Counted from the first letter of the stretch, positions 10,177-21,456 are shown. The stretch is 64,000 nt of DNA from Helicobacter acinonychis (GCF_900461455.1 NZ_UGIA01000001.1:1-64000), one strand, 5' to 3'. The notes: a model not told the origin generated them from the sequence alone. Translations and numbers: made by a program.

Positions 10177-11794
10177 TTGAACCCACTAAAAAGGGTTTTC
10201 GTAATTATATCTTTTTTCAATGTTTTAAGCTTTCAATTTCTTTATTTGGAGAGCGAAAAAAATAAGTCCATAGAAGAATGGAAACGCTATGCAGAGCCTT
10301 TTAAAGATAATGGTTTTCGTTTCAAATGCCTTGACATAGAAGCAGTGAGTGATTCTAGCATTAAATCCTAACACATGCAAGACTTCGCTGATGTAATTAA
10401 AGCGTATTGCAAGCAAAAAAAGAAATTAAAAGGGAGTTGAAAGACTTACAAAGAGATAGTGAATTTTGGACTAAAAGCTCTCAGCATGAAATGGTTGTGC
10501 CGGTGGGGTGGGATATTAACCATAAAGAAGTGCATTAAAGAAGTGCGCTTTGAAATTGGTAATGAACAAAACCACACGCTTATTTGTGGGTGCAACGGGA
10601 ACGGAAAATCCAATTTCTTGCATGTGTTGATTCAAAATTTAGCCTTCTACTATGCGCTTGATGAAGTCCAACTCTTTTTATTAGACTATTAAAGAGAGGG
10701 TAGAATTTAACGCGTATGCAGATCCGATTTTAAAGCATGCGAGATTAGTGAGCGTGGAAAGTTCGGTAAGTTTTGGCATGAGTTTCTTAAGTTGACTTTG
10801 TGAAGAAATGCAAGAAAGAGCCAATTGTTTCAAAGAATTTGAGGTGAAAGATTTACAAGATTACAGAAAGCATAAGGAAATGCCTAGATTTATCGTAGTG
10901 GTTGATGAATTTCAGGATCTTTTTAACAGCTCCAGTAAAGAAAAAGGTGCAGTGGAGAGGCATTTAACCAATTCGCTCAAAAAGGGTCGTAGCCATGGGA
11001 TTCATTTAATCTCAGCCACTCAAACCATGCACGGCGATAATATCAGTAGTAGCCTTAAGGTTCAAATCGCTAACTGCATCGCTTTGACTATGGATGCAGA
11101 AGATAGCGATAGTATTTTAGGCGATGGTGTGGCTTGTGAGCTTGTGGGATCAGAAGGCACTTTTAACAACAATGGAGGGCATAAAAATACCACACCAAGA
11201 TGAGTATCCCTAAAGCCCCTGATGATTTCAAAGCCTTTATTAACAAAATTCATACTGAATTTGGAAAAAGAAATCTTGCCCCATAGAGCATAAAATCTAT
11301 AATGGCGAATTGCTTTTAAAAATACCCAACATGCTTGAGGATAAGGTAATGCACTTGCATCTAGGAAAAGGGGTGGATTATGAACAAAAGGACTTTATAG
11401 TTGGGTTTGAAAATAACCAATCGCATTTATTAGTGGTGAGCAATAACATAGAAGCTCGTGCAACCTTAATGAGACTTTTAGCCCAAAACATCAAAAGTGC
11501 AAACAAAGAATGGAAGAAAAAGCCACAGACAACGAGCAGTATTGCGTCATTTTTGTGCATGATCTCAAACAAATTTCTTCAAATTACAATCCTGGTGGTA
11601 GTTTAAAAGATTTGTTGAAAGACCACTTCAAGCAATGCCTAGCTTTTGAGTGCAATGAGGAAAACTTAAGGGCTATCAAAAGCTTAAACGCTATGGAAAA
11701 CGATTTACCATTAAAAAACAAACGCAACGCGCTCTTCATAAATGCTTCTAAAGACAGCGTTACTGAGTTTAGGCCTTTTATTTTGTTAGAGTGA
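10177..11794 (+). pseudogene. FtsK/HerA-like ATPase (HP0066-like), decayed and truncated
   Basis: Fragments in several frames belong to one ATPase. They are: SEKNKSIEEWKRYAEPFKD (10250s), the P-loop GNGNGKSNFLHVL region near 10600, LDEVQLFLLDY, then Walker B FIVVVDEFQDLF near 10900, the sensor-like HLISATQTM, and the C-terminal KNKRNALFINASKDSVTEFRPF. This is the FtsK/SpoIIIE/HerA order. At least five frame changes separate them, at about 10370, 10690, 10800, 11190 and 11510-11600, and the N-terminus seems missing. The full-length relative should be about 800 residues. No function can be expected from this copy. It lies immediately upstream of the urease operon terminator. Confidence 0.75.
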
Positions 11795-11811
11795 AAAAAA
11801 AAAGGGGGATC

Positions 11812-11840
11812 AAAAAGACTAAAAGGGTTTTAGTCTTTTT
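11812..11840. terminator. Perfect bidirectional terminator of the urease operon
   Basis: AAAAAGACTAAAA (11812-11824), loop GGG, TTTTAGTCTTTTT (11828-11840): a 13-bp perfect stem with A and T runs at both ends, so it can work in either direction. It overlaps the last codons and the stop (11830-11832) of ureH. Confidence 0.9.
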
Positions 11841-12621
11841 GAATCTTTTGCGTGACTAAACGAGCGATTTTTTCTCTTAAAGCTAATAAGGGTTCTGAGC
11901 CTTTAGCTAAAGCTTTTAGGCATAAATGAGAACTAGCGATCTCACTCACTGCCCCATCCACTTCAGCTTCTTCAATCAATTCTCGCGCACCAAATAGCTC
12001 TAAAGGGCAATTGATAAGCACCAGATTCAAATAATGCGTATAGCCATCAAACATGCACATGTTAGTCATGTCGGTGGTTTTTGGATCTAAAATCGTGTTG
12101 TCGTAATAGATAGGTTTATTATCTTGTAAAATAGAGATTTTAGTGTGCAAGCGGTTGAATTGGAACAATTCATTACGAGCCACTCGCCCTGCGACAATGA
12201 TTTCACTATAAAGCAATTGGGAGCCAGAATACAAAGAAATCGTGGTATTACCCTTAAAATGTGCATTTTCAAAGGGGATCAAGGGAAAAGGTGCAAAGTC
12301 TAAAAAGGCGTTTTCTCCCACAACAATATGCATATCCCTACTAGCAAACCCATCTTCTGTGTTATGGATTTTCTCAAAGGATTGCGAAGTGATCCTTAAC
12401 TTGCAATTTTGACCGATGTTTAATTGCATGTCTTGTGCATCGCCTTTCATTAAGCCAGGGCTTACCGCTAAAAGCATGATTTCAGCTAAATCGTCTTTAG
12501 GGTAAAAGGGTGCCATGAGTTTAAAGGGGGGCGTGAAGAAATTGTCTTCAATCACGCACCGTCCGTCAGCTCCTATTTTGGTTTTTAGCCTGAGCTTGGA
12601 ATCTTGAGCGTAAGTAGTCAT
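11830..12621 (-). CDS. ureH: Urease accessory protein UreH (UreD family)
   Basis: 263 residues. UreH/UreD is the scaffold that binds apo-urease and joins UreF and UreG in the nickel-loading complex. The body matches the family throughout ([12 protein letters not shown] near the N-terminus, [22 protein letters not shown]). I use ATG at 12621, which overlaps the ureG stop as TGATG and implies translational coupling; a TTG three bases earlier is possible. The C-terminus (VTQKIQKD) is partly encoded by the terminator stem. Last gene of the operon. Confidence 0.96.
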   Translation of the reverse strand: MTTYAQDSKLRLKTKIGADGRCVIEDNFFTPPFKLMAPFYPKDDLAEIMLLAVSPGLMKGDAQDMQLNIGQNCKLRITSQSFEKIHNTEDGFASRDMHIVVGENAFLDFAPFPLIPFENAHFKGNTTISLYSGSQLLYSEIIVAGRVARNELFQFNRLHTKISILQDNKPIYYDNTILDPKTTDMTNMCMFDGYTHYLNLVLINCPLELFGARELIEEAEVDGAVSEIASSHLCLKALAKGSEPLLALREKIARLVTQKIQKD

Positions 12622-13220
12622 CAATCTTCCAATAAAGCGTTGCGCTTAATCCAAGCGATCACATCATCCAAACCTTCTTTAGAGCGGATATTCGTAAAAA
12701 TAAAGGGCTTTTCGCCGCGCATTTTTTTAGAATCTCTTTCCATGACTTTCAAGTCCGCTCCCACATAGGGGGCTAAATCAATTTTATTGATGACAAGCAA
12801 GTCTGATCGCGTGATTCCTGGACCGCCTTTCCTTGGGATTTTATCGCCTTCAGCCACATCAATCACAAAAATCGTAAAGTCCGCTAACTCCGGATTAAAA
12901 GTCGCCGAAAGGTTATCGCCTCCGCTTTCAATCAAAAGCAATTCCAAATTAGGGAAACGGTCATGCATTTCTTCTACGGCTTCTAAATTCATGGAAGCGT
13001 CTTCTCTAATGGCGGTGTGAGGACAACCCCCTGTTTCTACGCCAATAATCCTATCTCGTGGCATCACCGAATTTTTACACATAAACTCTGCATCTTCTTT
13101 AGTATAAATATCATTAGTGATAACCGCCATGTCATAGTCTTTTGACATATGGCGTGTTAAGGCTTCAATCAAGGCGGTTTTACCGCTTCCTACAGGACCA
13201 CAAACTCCAATTTTTACCAT
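12621..13220 (-). CDS. ureG: Urease accessory GTPase UreG
   Basis: 199 residues of the SIMIBI GTPase class. P-loop GPVGSGKT at residues 8-15; the nickel-binding Cys-Pro-His in [14 protein letters not shown]4-type NKID. UreG receives Ni2+ and drives its insertion into urease by GTP hydrolysis. ATG at 13220 is preceded by AAAGGAAA, making it a better start than the in-frame codon five residues upstream. Coupled to ureH. Confidence 0.97.
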   Translation of the reverse strand: MVKIGVCGPVGSGKTALIEALTRHMSKDYDMAVITNDIYTKEDAEFMCKNSVMPRDRIIGVETGGCPHTAIREDASMNLEAVEEMHDRFPNLELLLIESGGDNLSATFNPELADFTIFVIDVAEGDKIPRKGGPGITRSDLLVINKIDLAPYVGADLKVMERDSKKMRGEKPFIFTNIRSKEGLDDVIAWIKRNALLED

Positions 13221-13250
13221 AAAATTTCCTTTCAATGTTGAGGTTAAAAT

Positions 13251-14000
13251 TTAAGACATATATAGGCGCGAGTATAAACTCTCATGCTGCATCGCCTTAA
13301 TGTCGTTTTGAATGCTTGCCACACACAGATGGCTTTCGTCTAATTCTAGGGTTTTTTCTATGAGCCGGTTAAAAGGGCTTTGCAAGCTCAATAAGATTTT
13401 TTGCCCATCATTTTGGGATAGAGGGACGCTTTTAACGCAGTTGATCACCATGTTAGAAGTTTGTGCATAAAGATAATGCCTTAAGGCTTTTTTTAATTCA
13501 ATATTCAAACTCGCCACAAAAACGCCATAGCTAGTGGCATGGATTGGATCTTTGGTTTTTTGAGCGTAAGTATTAAAAAATGCACCCATGTCTAATTCAT
13601 TCATGGCTTGTAAGGTTTTAATGAAGCGATTGCCTAGTTTTTGATTAGCCAATCTTAATTCCATGGGGCTTGTGGATAGTGCGATGATCTCTTCAATTTC
13701 TAAGATCTTATTTAAATCGTTTTGAAGAGCGCTTTCATAGGTGAGTTTCAAACTCAGCATTTCAGTGTAAAGGAACTGGCTAGAGAGATTGGCTTTTAAA
13801 TATTCTAAAGCGCTTTCTTTATTGGTAACCTTTTTTTGCTGGATGTAAGTTTCTAACCCAAAAGAATGCGTGTAAGAGCCAATAGGGAACACTGCATCAT
13901 TGACTTGCAAGATTAAAAATTCATTATCCACATGCTTACTATCTACTTCTAGAGTAGGGGTTTTCTGTGGTACGCTCGCATTTTTTTTAGTGCTTTTCAC
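13251..14000 (-). CDS. ureF: Urease accessory protein UreF
   Basis: 249 residues, all-helical, with the conserved [20 protein letters not shown] near residue 33. UreF sits between UreH and UreG and controls GTP-dependent nickel delivery. The start is GTG at 14000 after AAAGGA; the upstream ATG that starts longer versions in other strains is TAA here, so the protein is slightly shorter. The C-terminus SLYSRLYMS, needed for UreG contact in the family, is intact. Confidence 0.95.
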   Translation of the reverse strand: MKSTKKNASVPQKTPTLEVDSKHVDNEFLILQVNDAVFPIGSYTHSFGLETYIQQKKVTNKESALEYLKANLSSQFLYTEMLSLKLTYESALQNDLNKILEIEEIIALSTSPMELRLANQKLGNRFIKTLQAMNELDMGAFFNTYAQKTKDPIHATSYGVFVASLNIELKKALRHYLYAQTSNMVINCVKSVPLSQNDGQKILLSLQSPFNRLIEKTLELDESHLCVASIQNDIKAMQHESLYSRLYMS

Positions 14001-14024
14001 GCTTTTTCCTTTATCTTATCCTAT

Positions 14025-14537
14025 TTATTTCATTACCACTTTAAAATCGCTTGCCAATGAGACCTTAAAATTAGGTTCGTTATGGGGCATGCTCACGGTC
14101 AAGCGTTCTTTCGAATCCAATTTTGAACTTAAAACACGATTTTGTACCCCTAGCTTTTCTAATAAAGCTAGTGTGGGTTTTTCAAATGGTGTTTTAAATT
14201 CAAATTGAGACTCGCCATAGTATAAAGTTGCATGGCGGTTTCCTATTTCATAGCATATTTTGGCTACTTCCGCCACGCTTTTAGCTTGAATGTGAATCAC
14301 TTCAGAATCCAAGATATTGATGGCGATAATTTCCTTCTCTTCTTTAAATAAAATATCCCCTTGAGAGAGACCAAGCTTGGGAGCGTCTTTAAGGCGTATG
14401 GCTATGTCTTTACCTTGCCTGGTCTTAAAGCGAGCGATTTTTTTCCTCGTTTCAAACCATTCCAAATCCACATAATCCACCTTGAAATCTAAGGGGTTTA
14501 AATCCCTTAAATTGCCTGTTAAACGCTCTATAATCAT
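14025..14537 (-). CDS. ureE: Urease nickel metallochaperone UreE
   Basis: 170 residues. N-terminal peptide-binding domain (IERLTGNLRD...) and a C-terminal ferredoxin-like metal domain; the conserved His is in IGNRHATLYYGE. As in other H. pylori UreE proteins there is no polyhistidine tail, only single His residues (one in VSMPHNEP). It hands Ni2+ to UreG. Its ATG at 14537 nearly touches the ureI stop (14539). Confidence 0.96.
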   Translation of the reverse strand: MIIERLTGNLRDLNPLDFKVDYVDLEWFETRKKIARFKTRQGKDIAIRLKDAPKLGLSQGDILFKEEKEIIAINILDSEVIHIQAKSVAEVAKICYEIGNRHATLYYGESQFEFKTPFEKPTLALLEKLGVQNRVLSSKLDSKERLTVSMPHNEPNFKVSLASDFKVVMK

Positions 14538-14538
14538 C

Positions 14539-15126
14539 TCACACCCAGTGTTGGATAAAGAGCAACCAAGCAGGAATCCAAGCGGTTAAAATACCTTCAA
14601 TGATGGCAAGCCATGGAGTGAATTTCCCTAAAGGAATTTTCAAGATGTTTTCAATGAAAGCAGTAAGCCACAAAACACCCCAAGACAACCAAATGATCGC
14701 CCACCAATCGCCTTCAGTGATGCCTAACATTTTGTGGTCATCAAGCATGTCGCTGTAATGGGATAGAATCGCAGCAGGAACCGTGTTGATCGCTACGAAC
14801 AAGCTATACCAAGAATAGGGCCTCCAATCTAAATTGAAAGTGTGGTTGATAGCCGCATACAAGTAAGTGAAACCAAACAATAATCCAGTAGCTGGTCCAT
14901 AGAAATTGGTCAAATGGTGTGATACTTGAGCGATGTCTTCTGCACCTTCTATAGGGGCTGAGGGGTTGAGCGCGGAATAAACGATCGCGATCACATTACA
15001 AATAATGGAGAGCCCACCCACAAAAAAGTTCATCACCGCAGTGCTTTTAGGATCGACTTTGGCCAATCCGCAAATCCCATTGCTGATTAAAACAATCGCA
15101 ACATATAACAATACAAGTCCTAGCAT
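14539..15126 (-). CDS. ureI: Proton-gated urea channel UreI
   Basis: 195 residues, six predicted membrane helices (UreI/AmiS family). It admits urea when the periplasm is acidic, feeding cytoplasmic urease. I start at ATG 15126 (MLGLVLLYVAIVL), preceded by AAGG; the open frame extends 13 residues further upstream but that segment is positively charged and lacks a ribosome site. Periplasmic loop residues rich in Asp, Glu and His (HHLTNFYG, LDWRPYS) fit acid gating. Separated from ureB by about 220 bases. Confidence 0.97.
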   Translation of the reverse strand: MLGLVLLYVAIVLISNGICGLAKVDPKSTAVMNFFVGGLSIICNVIAIVYSALNPSAPIEGAEDIAQVSHHLTNFYGPATGLLFGFTYLYAAINHTFNLDWRPYSWYSLFVAINTVPAAILSHYSDMLDDHKMLGITEGDWWAIIWLSWGVLWLTAFIENILKIPLGKFTPWLAIIEGILTAWIPAWLLFIQHWV

Positions 15127-15218
15127 TGCCTTATCCTTCCGAAACAAAAATTTCACAACAAACACACCTTATAAATAGCATTTTGTTGCTTGAGTTAATC
15201 ATAAAAAAAAATAGTAAA

Positions 15219-15272
15219 TTGGCAAAAAATAAAACAAAAAAATAAGCTCCTAACTTTTTGAAAACAAAAAGT
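15219..15272 (-). terminator. Weak hairpin and T-rich stretch between ureB and ureI
   Basis: ACTTTTTG (15253-15260) pairs with CAAAAAGT (15265-15272). On the minus strand it is followed by T-rich sequence down to about 15219. It lies about 80 bases after the ureB stop and may partially end or stabilise the ureAB transcript before ureI. Function is inferred only. Confidence 0.4.
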
Positions 15273-15349
15273 CAAAGAGCCAAATTAAGATTTTCAAACT
15301 AAGACTTTAAGGAGCGATGCTCCCAAAAATCTTTAGAAAATTAAAAATC

Positions 15350-17059
15350 CTAGAAAATGCTAAAGAGTTGCGCCAAAGTCACTTTATTAGCCGGTTTAGA
15401 AGTCACTTCTTTGCCATCCACGAACACATGGTAGGTTTCAGGATTGACTTCAATGTGAGCGGTAGTGTCATTGAATTGCATATCTTTTTTAGTGATATTT
15501 CTGCAATTTTTAACCGGTAATACTTGTCTTTCAAGCCCTAACTCTTCTTTAATGCCTTTGTCATAAGCTGCTTGAGACACAAAAGTGATATTTGCATCGT
15601 ATTTAGCTTTACCATGGTGGGCAAACATTTCTCTGTAATAAACCGGTTGTGGGGTAGGGATAGAAGCATTCGCATCACCCATTTGACTTAACGCAATGAA
15701 CCCACCTTTGATGATCATGTTAGGTTTTACACCAAAGAATGCTGGACTCCATAAAACCAAGTCAGCGACTTTGCCCACTTCCACAGAACCCACATACTCG
15801 CTAATCCCATGAGCGATCGCTGGGTTAATAGTGTATTTAGACAAGTAGCGTTTGATCCTGAAGTTGTCATTGTCGCCTTTTTCTTCTTTCAAGCGGCCAA
15901 ATTCTTTTTTGTTTTTGTCAGCAGTTTGCCAAGTTCTAGTGATAACTTCGCCCACACGACCCATTGCTTGAGAGTCAGAACTAGTGATGGAGAAAATCCC
16001 CATGTCATGCAAAGTGTCTTCAGCCGCAATGGTTTGAGGGCGGATCCTTGAATCAGCGAACTGAACATCTTCTTTAATGCTTTTATCCAAGTGGTGGCAT
16101 ACCATAAGCATGTCCATATGCTCTGCTTCTGTATTCACGGTGAAAGGGATAGTAGGGTTAGTTGAAGCGGGTAGAATGTTGTGTTCACCGGCTACTTTAA
16201 TAATATCAGGAGCGTGTCCGCCACCAGCACCTTCAGTGTGGAAAGTGTGCATAGTGCGCCCAGCAATCGCTGCCATAGTGTCTTCTACACAACCGGCTTC
16301 ATTCAAAGTGTCTGTGTGGATAGCGACTTGCACATCGTATTTATCCGCAATATCTAATGCATGGTTGATTGCAGATGGAGTGGTACCCCAATCTTCGTGG
16401 ATTTTAAAACCAATCGCACCGGCTTCAATTTGATCGGTCAAGCTTGCGTCATTAGAAGCGTTACCTTTACCTAAGAAACCTAAATTCATAGAATATTCTT
16501 CAGCCGCTCTAAGCATCCATTTTAAATTTCTTCTACCTGGAGTGATAGTGGTTGCGTTAGTGCCATCAGCAGGCCCAGTTCCTCCACCAATCATTGTGGT
16601 TACACCGCTTGCAAAAGCTGTAGGGATTTGTTGGGGTGAAATGAAGTGGATGTGTGTGTCAATCCCACCAGCAGTTACGATCAAGCCTTCACCGGCTAGC
16701 GCTTCAGTAGCAGGACCCACGCTAAGATTGTTTTTAACGCCATCTTGCATGTCTTTGTTACCGCCTTTACCAATACCAGCGATTTTGCCATCTTTAATGC
16801 CAATATCCGCTTTATAAATACCGGTGTAGTCAATGATCAAAGCGTTAGTGATGATCAAATCCAATTCTTCCTTGCTAGGGTTGTTAGATTGACTCATGCC
16901 TTCTCTTAAAGTTTTACCGCCACCAAATTTAAGCTCTTCGCCATAAATGGTGTAGTCATGTTCTACTTCAGCGATTAAATCTGTATCGCCCAATCTCACT
17001 CTATCGCCTGTGGTAGGACCATACATAGATGCGTATTCTTTTCTGTTAATCTTTTTCAT
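15350..17059 (-). CDS. ureB: Urease large (catalytic) subunit UreB
   Basis: 569 residues, the family length. Nickel-binding His pair in [13 protein letters not shown], the carbamylated Lys in [11 protein letters not shown], further ligands in [10 protein letters not shown] and [12 protein letters not shown], and the active-site flap MLMVCHHLD. It hydrolyses urea to ammonia and carbamate, buffering the cytoplasm in acid. Spaced only three bases from ureA. No disruption. Confidence 0.99.
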   Translation of the reverse strand: MKKINRKEYASMYGPTTGDRVRLGDTDLIAEVEHDYTIYGEELKFGGGKTLREGMSQSNNPSKEELDLIITNALIIDYTGIYKADIGIKDGKIAGIGKGGNKDMQDGVKNNLSVGPATEALAGEGLIVTAGGIDTHIHFISPQQIPTAFASGVTTMIGGGTGPADGTNATTITPGRRNLKWMLRAAEEYSMNLGFLGKGNASNDASLTDQIEAGAIGFKIHEDWGTTPSAINHALDIADKYDVQVAIHTDTLNEAGCVEDTMAAIAGRTMHTFHTEGAGGGHAPDIIKVAGEHNILPASTNPTIPFTVNTEAEHMDMLMVCHHLDKSIKEDVQFADSRIRPQTIAAEDTLHDMGIFSITSSDSQAMGRVGEVITRTWQTADKNKKEFGRLKEEKGDNDNFRIKRYLSKYTINPAIAHGISEYVGSVEVGKVADLVLWSPAFFGVKPNMIIKGGFIALSQMGDANASIPTPQPVYYREMFAHHGKAKYDANITFVSQAAYDKGIKEELGLERQVLPVKNCRNITKKDMQFNDTTAHIEVNPETYHVFVDGKEVTSKPANKVTLAQLFSIF

Positions 17060-17062
17060 GTC

Positions 17063-17779
17063 TTACTCCTTAATGGTTTTTACATAGTTGTCATCGCTTT
17101 TAGCGCCGTGAAAACCACGCTCTTTCGCTCTGTGTAAAGCAATTTTTTTGCTTTCATTGTCTGCTTGCCTATCAACCAATGCGTTAAATCCAAAGATCCT
17201 TCTGTTGCCGCCAATGTCAATCAATTCTACGGATTTTTCTTCGCCAGGCTCAAACCTTACCGCTGTCCCACTCGCAATATCTAATCGCTTACCGAAAGCT
17301 TTTTCTCTGTCAAAGTCTAAGCATCTATTCACTTCAAAGAAATGGAAGTGAGAGCCGATTTGAACGGGTCTATCGCCCACATTTTTAACTTTCACGCTAA
17401 TGGCTTGTTTGCCTTCGTTGATAGTGATGTCTTCATTTTTTAAGAACAATTCACCAGGCACTAACTTACCTTTGGATTCAATAGGGGTGTGCACAGTTAC
17501 GAGTTTTGTCCCATCAGGAAACATCGCTTCAATTCCCACTTCATGGATCATGCTTGCCACACCATCCATCACATCATCGGGTTTTAAAAGAGTGCGCCCT
17601 TCTTGCATCAATTCAGCCGCACTTTTTTTACCAGCTCTCGCTTCTTCCATAACATGAGCACTAATCAAAGCTACCGCTTCTACATAGTTGAGCTTAATAC
17701 CTCTTTCTTTGCGTTTTTTAGCCAACTCTCCAGCATAATGGAGCATCAACTTGTCTAACTCTTTTGGGGTGAGTTTCAT
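17063..17779 (-). CDS. ureA: Urease small subunit UreA (fused gamma and beta)
   Basis: 238 residues. The first 100 residues equal the gamma subunit of other ureases ([20 protein letters not shown]), and the rest equals the beta subunit ([20 protein letters not shown]). This fusion is typical of Helicobacter. ATG at 17779 follows AGGAGAAGGAG. First gene of the operon, with its promoter and a nickel-regulator-like site upstream. Confidence 0.98.
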   Translation of the reverse strand: MKLTPKELDKLMLHYAGELAKKRKERGIKLNYVEAVALISAHVMEEARAGKKSAAELMQEGRTLLKPDDVMDGVASMIHEVGIEAMFPDGTKLVTVHTPIESKGKLVPGELFLKNEDITINEGKQAISVKVKNVGDRPVQIGSHFHFFEVNRCLDFDREKAFGKRLDIASGTAVRFEPGEEKSVELIDIGGNRRIFGFNALVDRQADNESKKIALHRAKERGFHGAKSDDNYVKTIKE

Positions 17780-17834
17780 CTCTCCTTCTCCTCATTCTTA
17801 AAGTGTTTTCCTTGAAGACATAAGCATCAAGGTT

Positions 17835-17870
17835 GGAGTGATTGTAGCCATTTTCAATTAACTAAGATTA
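17835..17870 (-). promoter_or_regulatory. ureA promoter
   Basis: On the minus strand TACAAT occupies 17846-17841, about 62 bases upstream of the ureA start, preceded by AT-rich sequence without a clear -35, as usual for H. pylori sigma-80 promoters. Transcription would start near 17834. Confidence 0.65.
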
Positions 17871-17891
17871 ACAAAAGTGATTATCATTGAA

Positions 17892-17917
17892 TGTTATTTG
17901 TAACAAATTAGTGTTAT
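17892..17917 (-). promoter_or_regulatory. NikR-operator-like site upstream of ureA
   Basis: ATAACACTAATT...AAATAACA, roughly 45-75 bases upstream of the -10 box, resembles the ATAACA-type half-sites of the known NikR operator at the ureA promoter, which activates urease when nickel is abundant. The match is judged by eye and is imperfect. Confidence 0.5.
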
Positions 17918-18020
17918 CTTTTAAGGGCGTTATTTTAGCGTGTTTAACGATTTTTGAATATCATTTTAGAGGCAATCAAAAATTTGCAAAATGAGAATTA
18001 AAATTGGAGTAATGTAATAA

Positions 18021-18096
18021 TGGTGGCCACGACTGGACTTGAACCAGCGACCACTACCATGTCAAGGTAGTGCTCTACCAACTGAGCTACGCGACC
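18021..18096 (-). tRNA. tRNA-Val (GAC)
   Basis: 76 bases with an encoded CCA end. Acceptor GGTCGCG pairs with CGTGGCC; D-arm AGCTCAGTTGGTAGAGC; anticodon loop TTGACAT within a CTACC/GGTAG stem; T-loop GGTTCAAGTCC. The anticodon GAC reads GUC/GUU valine codons. Confidence 0.97.
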
Positions 18097-18114
18097 TTTT
18101 GTTAAAAAGGGCGA

Positions 18115-18588
18115 TTATGCCTTAATTTTGTTTTGTTTTTGCTTAAAAAAGAATTGTCTTATTAATAAAACGCCCACGCCCACATCTATCATCACATCGG
18201 CGAAATTAAAAATAGCAAAATCAAATCCATAATGATAATACACATAATCCACAACGCCCCCATGCACAAACCTATCCAAAATATTAGAAACCCCAGCACC
18301 AAACACCATGCCAAACTCTATCGTATGGGCTTTAAAAAGCTCAATTTGGCGCATTAAAAAGATAAAAAGCCCTAAAATTAAAAGGATTTGCAAGTATTTT
18401 AAACTCCCCTCTAAAAAACTAAGCAGCGAAAATGCCACGCCCTTATTGAACACTAAAACAATATCTATAATAGAACTCTCATAGCGAAACCCCTCTAAAA
18501 TAGCGTATTTGATCGCTTGATCTGTGCCAAAAATAAGGAGAAAAACCCCTATAAAAATAAACAGGCTTGTTTGGGTGGTTTTTAGCAC
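18115..18588 (-). CDS. lspA: Lipoprotein signal peptidase (signal peptidase II)
   Basis: 157 residues with four membrane helices. Catalytic aspartates in [17 protein letters not shown] and [10 protein letters not shown]. It cleaves prolipoproteins at the lipobox Cys; this window encodes at least two such substrates. Its start overlaps the end of glmM by seven bases. Confidence 0.96.
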   Translation of the reverse strand: MLKTTQTSLFIFIGVFLLIFGTDQAIKYAILEGFRYESSIIDIVLVFNKGVAFSLLSFLEGSLKYLQILLILGLFIFLMRQIELFKAHTIEFGMVFGAGVSNILDRFVHGGVVDYVYYHYGFDFAIFNFADVMIDVGVGVLLIRQFFFKQKQNKIKA

Positions 18589-19919
18589 AAATGCCCTTCA
18601 AAAAACTCTTTTAATTCTTGCATTTTTAATTCTAGTAATTTTTCATCTTTAGCTTCTAAAAGGATTCGCAGTTTGTTTTCAGTGCCGCTATAACGGATTA
18701 AATGGCGGATCTCTAGTTTGTCTAATTCTTTTAAAAGAGCGCTATAACCTTTCAAGCTTTCTAAAGGAAGCTTTTTTTGAATATCCAAATTCACCAAGCT
18801 TTGGGGGTATAATTCAAAGGGGTTTAGAGCGACAGAGCTTGCAAGTTTGCTTTCTAACACTAATGCACTCACTTGCAAGGCACACACCAAGCCATCGCCG
18901 GTTTTAGCGTAATCGCTAAAAATAATATGCCCGCTTTGCTCGCCTCCAAAATTGGCTTTATTCAATTGCATGCATTCGCTCACAAATTTATCCCCAATCG
19001 TGCAATGCTTTAATTCTAAATCTTGGGATTTTAAATATTCTTTAAGGGCTAAATTACTCATATTAGTAGCGACAATCGCTTGAGAAGAAAGGGCGTTTTT
19101 AGATTTTTGATAAACCCCTAACACCCCTAAAAGCTTGTCCCCATGCACGATATTCCCTAAATTATCCACCACCACTAGCCTGTCAGCATCGCCATCAAAA
19201 GCAAAGCCTAGATCCGCGCGGTATTTTTTCACTTCTTGGCTCAATTGGTTAGGGTGTAAAGCTCCGCATTGCTCATTGATATTACACCCATTAGGCTCAT
19301 CATTGATCACTAACACATCAGCCCCAAGCTCGCTAAAGACGACCGGAGCCACCTTATAAGCTGCGCCATTAGCCGTATCTAACACGATCCTTAAACTCTG
19401 TAAGTTTAAATGTTTAGGGAAAGAGTGTTTTAAATGCACGATATAACGCCCTATGACATCGTCTATCCTTTTAGCGTTGCCAACGCTCTCGCCTACTTTA
19501 TAACTAGAATGCAATAACTCTTCATTATGAAAGATTTCTTCAATCGCTCTTTCTTCTTCTTCTTTAAGTTTATAGCCATAAGAATTGAAAAACTTAATAC
19601 CATTGTCTTCAAAAGGGTTATGGCTCGCGCTTATCATAATGCCTGCATCACAGCGCATGTCTTCAGTTAAAAACGCAATTGCAGGGGTAGGCATAGGTCC
19701 TATTTGGATCACATTATAGCCTATGGAAGTGAGTGCACTCACTAGAGCGTTTTCTACCATGTAGCCGCTTTTTCTAGTGTCTTTACCAATTAAAATTTTA
19801 TCGGTTTTAGAATGTTTTTTAAAATACAATCCTGCAGCAATCCCTAAACGCATCACAAACATGGGGGTGAGTTTCACCCCTGCTCTACCTCTCACGCCAT
19901 CAGTTCCAAAAATTTTCAT
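18582..19919 (-). CDS. glmM: Phosphoglucosamine mutase
   Basis: 445 residues from ATG at 19919 ([14 protein letters not shown]). The phosphoserine loop is [12 protein letters not shown], the metal loop DGDADR, and the sugar-binding motif GGEQSGH. It converts glucosamine-6-phosphate to glucosamine-1-phosphate for peptidoglycan and LPS. This is the gene once called ureC because it lies next to urease. The upstream in-frame ATG at 19955 lacks the conserved start. Confidence 0.97.
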   Translation of the reverse strand: MKIFGTDGVRGRAGVKLTPMFVMRLGIAAGLYFKKHSKTDKILIGKDTRKSGYMVENALVSALTSIGYNVIQIGPMPTPAIAFLTEDMRCDAGIMISASHNPFEDNGIKFFNSYGYKLKEEEERAIEEIFHNEELLHSSYKVGESVGNAKRIDDVIGRYIVHLKHSFPKHLNLQSLRIVLDTANGAAYKVAPVVFSELGADVLVINDEPNGCNINEQCGALHPNQLSQEVKKYRADLGFAFDGDADRLVVVDNLGNIVHGDKLLGVLGVYQKSKNALSSQAIVATNMSNLALKEYLKSQDLELKHCTIGDKFVSECMQLNKANFGGEQSGHIIFSDYAKTGDGLVCALQVSALVLESKLASSVALNPFELYPQSLVNLDIQKKLPLESLKGYSALLKELDKLEIRHLIRYSGTENKLRILLEAKDEKLLELKMQELKEFFEGHLC

Positions 19920-20009
19920 CGTTATTAAAAGACCTTTTAAACTATTTTTAATCAATTTTTAGATAGGATTATGCCAAATTTTACATTACAAAGGGATTAA
20001 AACAAGGCT

Positions 20010-20279
20010 ATGGCAAATCATAAGTCCGCAGAAAAACGAATCAGACAGACCATTAAAAGAACCGAAAGAAATAGGTTCTATAAAACCAAAATTAAAAATA
20101 TCATTAAAGCCGTGCGTGAAGCGGTCGCTGTCAATGATGTCGAAAAAGCTCAAGAGCGTTTGAAGATCGCTAATAAGGAGTTGCATAAATTTGTCAGCAA
20201 GGGTATTTTAAAGAAAAACACCGCTTCTAGGAAAGTTTCAAGGCTTAACGCTTCAGTGAAAAAAATCGCTCTCGCTTAG
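20010..20279 (+). CDS. rpsT: 30S ribosomal protein S20
   Basis: 89 residues, very basic and helical ([20 protein letters not shown]). Binds 16S rRNA. Divergent from glmM, with about 90 bases between starts. AAGG lies before the ATG. Confidence 0.97.
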   Translation: MANHKSAEKRIRQTIKRTERNRFYKTKIKNIIKAVREAVAVNDVEKAQERLKIANKELHKFVSKGILKKNTASRKVSRLNASVKKIALA

Positions 20280-20397
20280 TTTGAAGGGTGGTTTAACTCC
20301 TTTAGCTCATAATGAAATTTTATTATTGGGCTTCTTTTTAAGTTTTGCGTTTTTTAGGTTGTTGCATCTTTTTTTTTAATTTTATAGGTAGTCTTGC

Positions 20398-21456
20398 ATG
20401 TCCATTCTAGCCGAAAAGCTTTCTTCCATTCTCAAACGATACGACGAACTCACAGCCTTACTCTCTAGTGCTGAAGTAATTAATGATATTAAAAAACTCA
20501 CTGAATTGAGCAAAGAGCAAAGCTCTATTGAAGAAATTTCAGTGGCGAGTAAAGAGTATTTGAGCGTTTTAGAAAATATCAAAGAAAATAAAGAGCTTTT
20601 AGAAGACAAAGAATTGAGCGAACTCGCCAAAGAAGAATTGAAAATTTTAGAAATTAAAAAAAGCGAGCTAGAAACTACGATTAAGCAACTCCTTATCCCC
20701 AAAGATCCTAATGACGATAAAAATATCTATTTAGAATTAAGAGCTGGTACAGGGGGCGATGAAGCGGGCATTTTTGTAGGGGATTTGTTTAAGGCGTATT
20801 GCCGTTATGCAGATTTGAAAAAGTGGAAAGTAGAGATTGTGAGCTCTAGTGAAAATAGCGTAGGGGGCTATAAAGAAATCATCGCTTTGATTAAGGGCAA
20901 GGGCGTGTATTCAAGGCTCAAATTTGAAGCAGGCACGCACAGAGTCCAAAGAGTCCCTGAGACAGAATCTCAAGGGCGTATCCACACTTCCGCTATCACG
21001 GTAGCGATCATGCCTGAAGTAGATGATGTGGAAATTTCTATCAATCCTAGCGATTTAAAGATTGAAGTGTTTCGTGCTGGTGGGCATGGGGGGCAATGCG
21101 TCAATACCACAGACTCTGCGGTTCGCATCACGCATCTCCCCACTAATATCAGCGTGAGCATGCAAGATGAAAAATCGCAGCATAAAAACAAGGACAAAGC
21201 CCTAAAAATCTTAAAAGCACGCCTTTATGAAAAACAAATTGAAGAGCAACAACTCGCTAACGCTAAAGACAGAAAAGAGCAAGTCGGCAGTGGGGATAGG
21301 AGCGAAAGGATCCGTACCTACAATTACCCGCAAAACCGCTTGAGCGAGCATAGAATCAATTTAACTTTATATAGTTTAGAAGAAATCATGCTTTCAGGGA
21401 ATTTAGATGAAGTGATCAACCCTTTAATCGCTCATGCTCAAAGCCAGTTTGAATAA
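20398..21456 (+). CDS. prfA: Peptide chain release factor 1
   Basis: 352 residues. The GGQ motif is in [19 protein letters not shown], where Gln is the methylation site that contacts the peptidyl-transferase centre. Recognises UAA and UAG. Intact, downstream of rpsT. Confidence 0.97.
   Translation: MSILAEKLSSILKRYDELTALLSSAEVINDIKKLTELSKEQSSIEEISVASKEYLSVLENIKENKELLEDKELSELAKEELKILEIKKSELETTIKQLLIPKDPNDDKNIYLELRAGTGGDEAGIFVGDLFKAYCRYADLKKWKVEIVSSSENSVGGYKEIIALIKGKGVYSRLKFEAGTHRVQRVPETESQGRIHTSAITVAIMPEVDDVEISINPSDLKIEVFRAGGHGGQCVNTTDSAVRITHLPTNISVSMQDEKSQHKNKDKALKILKARLYEKQIEEQQLANAKDRKEQVGSGDRSERIRTYNYPQNRLSEHRINLTLYSLEEIMLSGNLDEVINPLIAHAQSQFE

Noticed and set aside
15809-16817. Open frames opposite ureB as genes
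   Set aside because: They run antisense through a fully conserved gene without ribosome sites; an antisense RNA is known from other work but cannot be seen here.
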